DNA of 64,000 nucleotides, taken from positions 20,507,596 through 20,571,595 of the forward strand of contig OX336343.1 in assembly GCA_946902875.1 (NCBI GenBank). The letters are read 5' to 3'. The notes under the pieces are model-generated. The model made no database searches, was not told the DNA's origin, and was given only the letters and a program-made list of their open reading frames with translations. The stretch comes from Nematopogon swammerdamellus (lineage: Eukaryota > Arthropoda > Insecta > Lepidoptera > Adelidae). Position 1 is the first letter of the stretch. Each line of letters begins with the position of its first letter. Below are positions 47,101 to 53,100 of the stretch, one piece after another. The position numbers were made by a program, and so were the translations under genes.

Positions 47101-50100
47101 AAAGGTCCATATATAAAACTGTAGAATAAGTTAGTTAAGATATGTAAGAATTTAGTTAAGATATGTAAGTAGGATTAAGATATATAAGTTAGATAGGAAT
47201 ATATGGGCCTAGTTAAGATAGATAAGTTAGACTAAGATAGATAGTCGTAGTATAAGATATGTAAGATAGAATAAGTTTACAAAAATAAATATGTTGCTGC
47301 GTACCGGGTTTCATTCGGGACGGACGGGAGGTGTGCACTCGCCAAAATAATCAGTGTAATGAACCGGGCCGAGGCGTGCGGCGCGGGCGCAGAGCGCTGT
47401 GATTGGTCGGCGCGGAGACTGACGGAGAGATATCGCAGCCTCCGCACCTCTCACGGCGCACGGCGCGCCCGCGCGTATACAAATATAGCACGTTTCGGAC
47501 CGTTCATTCAGTATTCGCCGCAACACCACGAAGAGAAGACGCCTGGAGCCTGAGCTCGGCGCACCGGTCGACCGAGGAGTGAACAGTCGGAAGAGAGACT
47601 TCAGAGCGGAACGACTGCCTCGGCCGATCGGACGGTTCTTCTCGCGGCGAGTGCTCCACCCACGCACGTCTCGGGTGCTACTCAGTGCGTGGCTTCGTAA
47701 AGCCACCCACGCATTTCTTTTAACTAAACGCTACGCTACGTTTACCTCCCGGCGCCCCGCGGCGTTACGGTTGAGGATTACCTCCCGACGCCGCGTCGCG
47801 CGTCGGTCGAGCGATCGCACCACCACCTCCCGGCGCCCCGTGGCGTTACGGTCGAGGATTACCTCCCTGCGCCACGTGGCGTGTCGGTCGAGGAAGAACA
47901 GCACCTCCCTACGCCCTAGCGTAACGGTCGAGGACGAAAGTGAGCACACCCGGTCGACCCATCGCACCACCCGTGAACGACCGCCGCGAGTGATTTCTCC
48001 GCGCCGCACGCCCGTCTGCGTCGGCCGCGAGAGAGAGAGACCGTCGCCGCGTCGCCGAGTGAGCGAGACGGTCGCAGCACCGCTCGAAGAAGTGAAGCAC
48101 ACCTACGGTCGACCCATCGCACCACCCGCGAACGACCACCGCGAGTGACGCTGCCGAGCCGCACGCCCGTCTGCGTCGGTCGAGCAGGAGCGAGACGGTC
48201 ACCGAGTCGTGCGAAAGAGAAGAAAGAAGAACACGGTCTCCGCGCCCGCTGTAACCGCTCTGCAGTGACGGGCAAAGCTTCACCAACCACCTACAGTCCA
48301 CTGCCCTGAGAAGTCGATCCGGAACATTGGTCCATTCGCAAGCCGGATTGAAGATGCCCGTCACGCGGAGCCAGAGCAACGGGCGAGGGCGCACTACGCC
48401 AGTGCCGGTACCGACGTCGGAGCAGCGAGCGCTGCCCCCGAGCGCGGCCGCGACAGAACCGCAGCTGCAACCGGGCGACACCCCGACGGCGGAGCCAACA
48501 ACAAGTGCGCCGATGACAGAGACAGAATTAAGAACGTGGTCGTCACACGACACGACGGCCACGCCGATCGCGACGGACTCAACCGTTCGCGAGCGCGCGC
48601 GCGCAGCCAGCGACGCGCGCGCACCGGCCCGCGCGCACACTCACAGCGCCGCGCGCGCGCCGAGCCGCAGCTCTCACGCAACCGCACTAGATATAGTAGC
48701 GACCGCGCGCAGCGACAAGGACGGGCGAAGCAACCACTCTGCCCGCTCGTCTAAGTCAATGCGTCGCCGTGCAATCGAAAGAGAGCTGCTGCGCGCCAAG
48801 GCAGAGGAGGCGAGACTCGCACGGGAAATAATCGAAGCAGAGCTCCGCGAGTGCGACGAGGAGGACTCGTCGGACGAAGACGAGAAGGAGGACACAGCAC
48901 GCAGTGAGTTGGTGGCATCGTGGGTGGAGACGCAAGCCGATCTGCATCGGCGGGAGATCTCCGCTCCCGCACCGCGCACGGAGCTCGCCGCCGCGAGCAC
49001 CGACGCGCACGCAGACCCGGCCGCCCCCCACCACGCGCCTCATACCGCCGCCCCGGCCGCCGCACCCCACCACGCGGCCCCCACCACTGCTGCCGTCTCC
49101 GCTTCCCTCCACGCGCCCCACGCCGCAGCTACCGACGCCGCGCCCCTCCGCGCGCCGCCCGCCGCTGCCGCCGCCGCCCCCCTCTACGCTTCCCCCGCCG
49201 CAGCCGACGAAGCCACGCCCCTCCGCGCGGCGCCGACCGCCACACACTTATGGGAGCAGCCGGCCGCGCGCCTCTGCGCGCCGCCTGCCGCCGCCGCGGC
49301 TACCGAGCTTCACTATCCGCCTGCCGCCGCCGCTGCATCAAGTTCGCACGCTCCGCTCGCCTCCGCTTCGATAACAGTGGAGATGCTCGCCGCAGCATTG
49401 GGGCGAGCGGAACACAGCCGACCGCACGCCGCACCAAAGTTTCTGCAAGACTTGCCTACTTTCGACGGGTCCGCGGGTGAGTGGCTCCTGTTAGCGACTG
49501 CATTTCGCGACACAGCGAGCTACTTCTCGCCGGGCGAGAACGCGGCCCGATTGAGAAAATGCCTGAGAGGCAAGGCGAAAGAGGCCGTCTTCAATTTAAT
49601 GTTGGCGGCACCGGACCCCGGCCGCGTCATGGCAGCATTGGAGCAGCGTTTCGGGCGACCGGACTGCCTCGTCTTGGGTGAGCTGGACAGATTAAGGAGC
49701 CTCCCCAGGACGAAGGATTCACCGAGCGAAATGAACGAATTCGCAAGTAAAGTGAATAATATTGTGGCTACGATCGAGGCCCTCGGCCGACCGATGTACC
49801 TGCACAATCCTGAGACGGTGCGCATCATCGTCGATAAGCTGACGCCGCTGCGTCAGACACGGTGGTGCGACTATGAGGACCGGGAGAGAGACGACCGCCC
49901 CGCGCTGCAAAGGATGGCCAGCTTCCTGAACGAGGAGGCTCGCAAGTGCGGGGCATACGCCCGCCCGGACACCGCCGCAGCCGCCGATGTGTCGACGAGT
50001 GAGACCCGCCGCATCAACAGTAACCGCCGTCCCGCGGAGAAAGCCTACGCCGCCAGTGAAGAAGAAGCCAGTGACGACGAAATGCCGAAATGCCCGACGT

Positions 50101-53100
50101 GCGCTGAGGCACACTATCTTCCGTCGTGCCCCAAATTCATCGAGGCCGACACGGACGACCGCTGGCGGCAGGCCAAGGACGGCAAGATATGCTTCCGCTG
50201 CTTGAAAAGCAAACATCGTCGCACTAAATGTAAGGCGAAACCGTGCGGGGTGCAAGGCTGCACCTTTGGTCACCACAGGCTGCTGCACCAAGAACAACAG
50301 AAAGAAGAGACGACCGCCACCGCGGTCACAGCCGCAGCCCGCTCGGACTCGGTCTTGCTAAAGATCGTCCCGGTACAACTGAGCGGGCCGAGCGGCTGGG
50401 TCGACATCTTCGCTCTTCTGGACGAGGGGTCCACGGTCACGATGCTGGACGTCGCAGTGGCCGATCTGCTGGGCGCAAAGGGCACGACGGAGCCCCTGCA
50501 CGTCGTGGGCATCGGTGGCGGGCGAGTCGCGACGAACGCCTCGCGACGCCTCAACCTGCGCGTCCGCGGAAAAAATGAGACGACTGTGCACGACCTCGTC
50601 GGAGCGAGGACCGTCGACCGATTGAACTTCCCGCCCCAGACCATAACCAAGGAGTACCTGGAGGGCTGCGACTACCTCGGAGAGCTCACCGGAACGCTGG
50701 CGTACACGGACGCACGCCCGAGACTACTCATTGGCCAGGACAATTGGCCATTGATAGTCTCGCGGGAAATGAAGTGCGGCCGCCGCGACCAGCCGGTTGC
50801 TTCGCAGACCCAGCTGGGCTGGGTGCTCCACGGTTGCCGGACTTCGATGACCGAGCCCGCACAGCGCCACGCCCACTCGTCGACAGGATCGGCGCATCGC
50901 TGCGCTAACGCCATCGAGTTTGCGGGCGCCTCCGCACCGCTCGCGCCGCCGCACACGAACCCGCCGGCGGCGCACTCTGCAGTGACGCGACGGTCGGCGC
51001 CGCCTGTCAGCGACTCGCCGAACGCGAGTTGCCGCGCCCAGCCACCGAACGTGGCCCATCACATCGCCGCGCCGCCGCGCCCGAACTCGCCGGCGGCGCA
51101 CTCCGAGGCGGCGCAATGGTTTGCGCCGCCCGCCCGCGGCTCGCCGCCCGCCCGCGGCTCGCCGCCCGCCCACGGCTCGCCGACCGCGAGCCGCCCCGCC
51201 CAGCCGCCAACCGCGGCTGCCTACATCGCCGCGCCGCCGCGCCCGAACTCGCCAGCGGCGCACTCCGAGGCGGTGCAATGGTTTGCGCCGCCCGCCCGCG
51301 GCTCGCCGCCCGCCCGCGGCTCGCCGCCCGCCCACGGCTCGCCGACCGCGAGCCGCCCCGCCCAGCCGCCGACCGCGGCCGCCTACGTCGCCGCGCCGCC
51401 GCGCCCGAACTCGCCGGCGGCGCACTCCGAGGCGGCGCAATGGTTTGCGCCGCCCGCCCGCGGCTCGCCGCCCGCCCGCGGCTCGCCGCCCGCCCACGGC
51501 TCGCCGACCGCGACCCGCCCCGCCCAGCCGCCGACCGCGGCTGCCTACATCGCCGCGCCGCCGCGCCCGAACTCGCCGGCGGCGCACTCCGAGGCGGCGC
51601 AATGGTTTGCGCCGCCCGCCCACGGCTCGCCGCCCGCCCGCGGCTCGCCGACCGCGAGCCGCCCCGCCCAGCCGCCGATCGCGGCTACCTACGTCGTCGC
51701 GCCGCCACGCCCGTACTCGCCGGCGGCGCACTCCACAGCAGCGCAAGGGTCTGCACCACCTGCCAGCGACTCGCCGTATGCGAGTCACTACGCCAAGCCG
51801 CAGAACGCGGCACCCTGGCCCGCCTCTGCGCGCCACTGCGCGCCGCCCGCCTTTGCGCGCCACTGCGCGCTGCCCGACTCTGCGCGCCACTGCGCGCCGC
51901 CCGCCGCCGACGCCTCTGCGCGCCACTGCGCGCCGCCTGCCGCCGCGCGCCACAGCGCGCCGCCTGACGCCACCGCAGCCGCGCGCCTCTGCGCGCCGCT
52001 CGCCGCGCTGCCGACAGGGAGAAGCAGGTGCTCGGAGGCGGACCAACACAGCCACGTCCGGCCCCCGTCCCGACCGACGCCGATGACGACAGCGCCACAG
52101 CGCTGCACGCAGGCGCACCATAACTGGCGGGCGAGCTGCCCCTCCGGTGGGCGCGAGAGCGCCAGAACCAACTCCAACACCGGCGGGAGCCTCGTCGCAG
52201 CAAACGAGCGCCGGCGGAAGGAGACGTCGTCACCGTCGAGCCAAGCCGGAGTACCGGCCCCTACTACGTCACCGGCGGGAGCCTCGAGGAAGCAGCCAGG
52301 CGCCGACGAGCTACCCAGAAGGAGACAGTGCCGCACGCGTCGCGGACGTCCGCACGAGAGACCAGCTGCTGCGCCGGCCGACCGAGAAACCCGTCGTCCT
52401 GCCTACTTCGGAGATCGCCGAGGGAGCGACGGCGGGAGAATGTTACGGACGACGGCCAGCCCGAGCAGCAGCGACGGGCAGACGACACGACGCGCACGTC
52501 GTTCCACCGAGCGGTAGCGTAGGGCCTAGGCGAGCGGCCGACGTAGTTTAGTTTAGGTTTTTTAAGTTTTAGTTAAGTAAAATTAAATATAAAATGTAAA
52601 TATAAATAAGTATAAATAAGATAAATAAAGGTCCATATATAAAACTGTAGAATAAGTTAGTTAAGATATGTAAGAATTTAGTTAAGATATGTAAGTAGGA
52701 TTAAGATATATAAGTTAGATAGGAATATATGGGCCTAGTTAAGATAGATAAGTTAGACTAAGATAGATAGTCGTAGTATAAGATATGTAAGATAGAATAA
52801 GTTTACAAAAATAAATATGTTGCTGCGTACCGGGTTTCATTCGGGACGGACGGGAGGTGTGCACTCGCCAAAATAATCAGTGTAATGAACCGGGCCGAGG
52901 CGTGCGGCGCGGGCGCAGAGCGCTGTGATTGGTCGGCGCGGAGACTGACGGAGAGATATCGCAGCCTCCGCACCTCTCACGGCGCACGGCGCGCCCGCGC
53001 GTATACAAATATAGCACGTTTCGGACCGTTCATTCAGTATTCGCCGCAACACCACGAAGAGAAGACGCCTGGAGCCTGAGCTCGGCGCACCGGTCGACCG

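Noticed and set aside
47311..48148. Open frames of 120-190 codons in the LTRs of the BEL element
   Set aside because: They fall in GC-rich LTR sequence, repeat unchanged in both LTRs and show no domain; low stop density explains them.
50724..52121. Long Arg/Ala-rich minus-strand frame (465 codons) and several others in the BEL interior
   Set aside because: Mirror images of the GC-rich repeat ORF on the plus strand; composition is pure codon-complement and no domain is visible.
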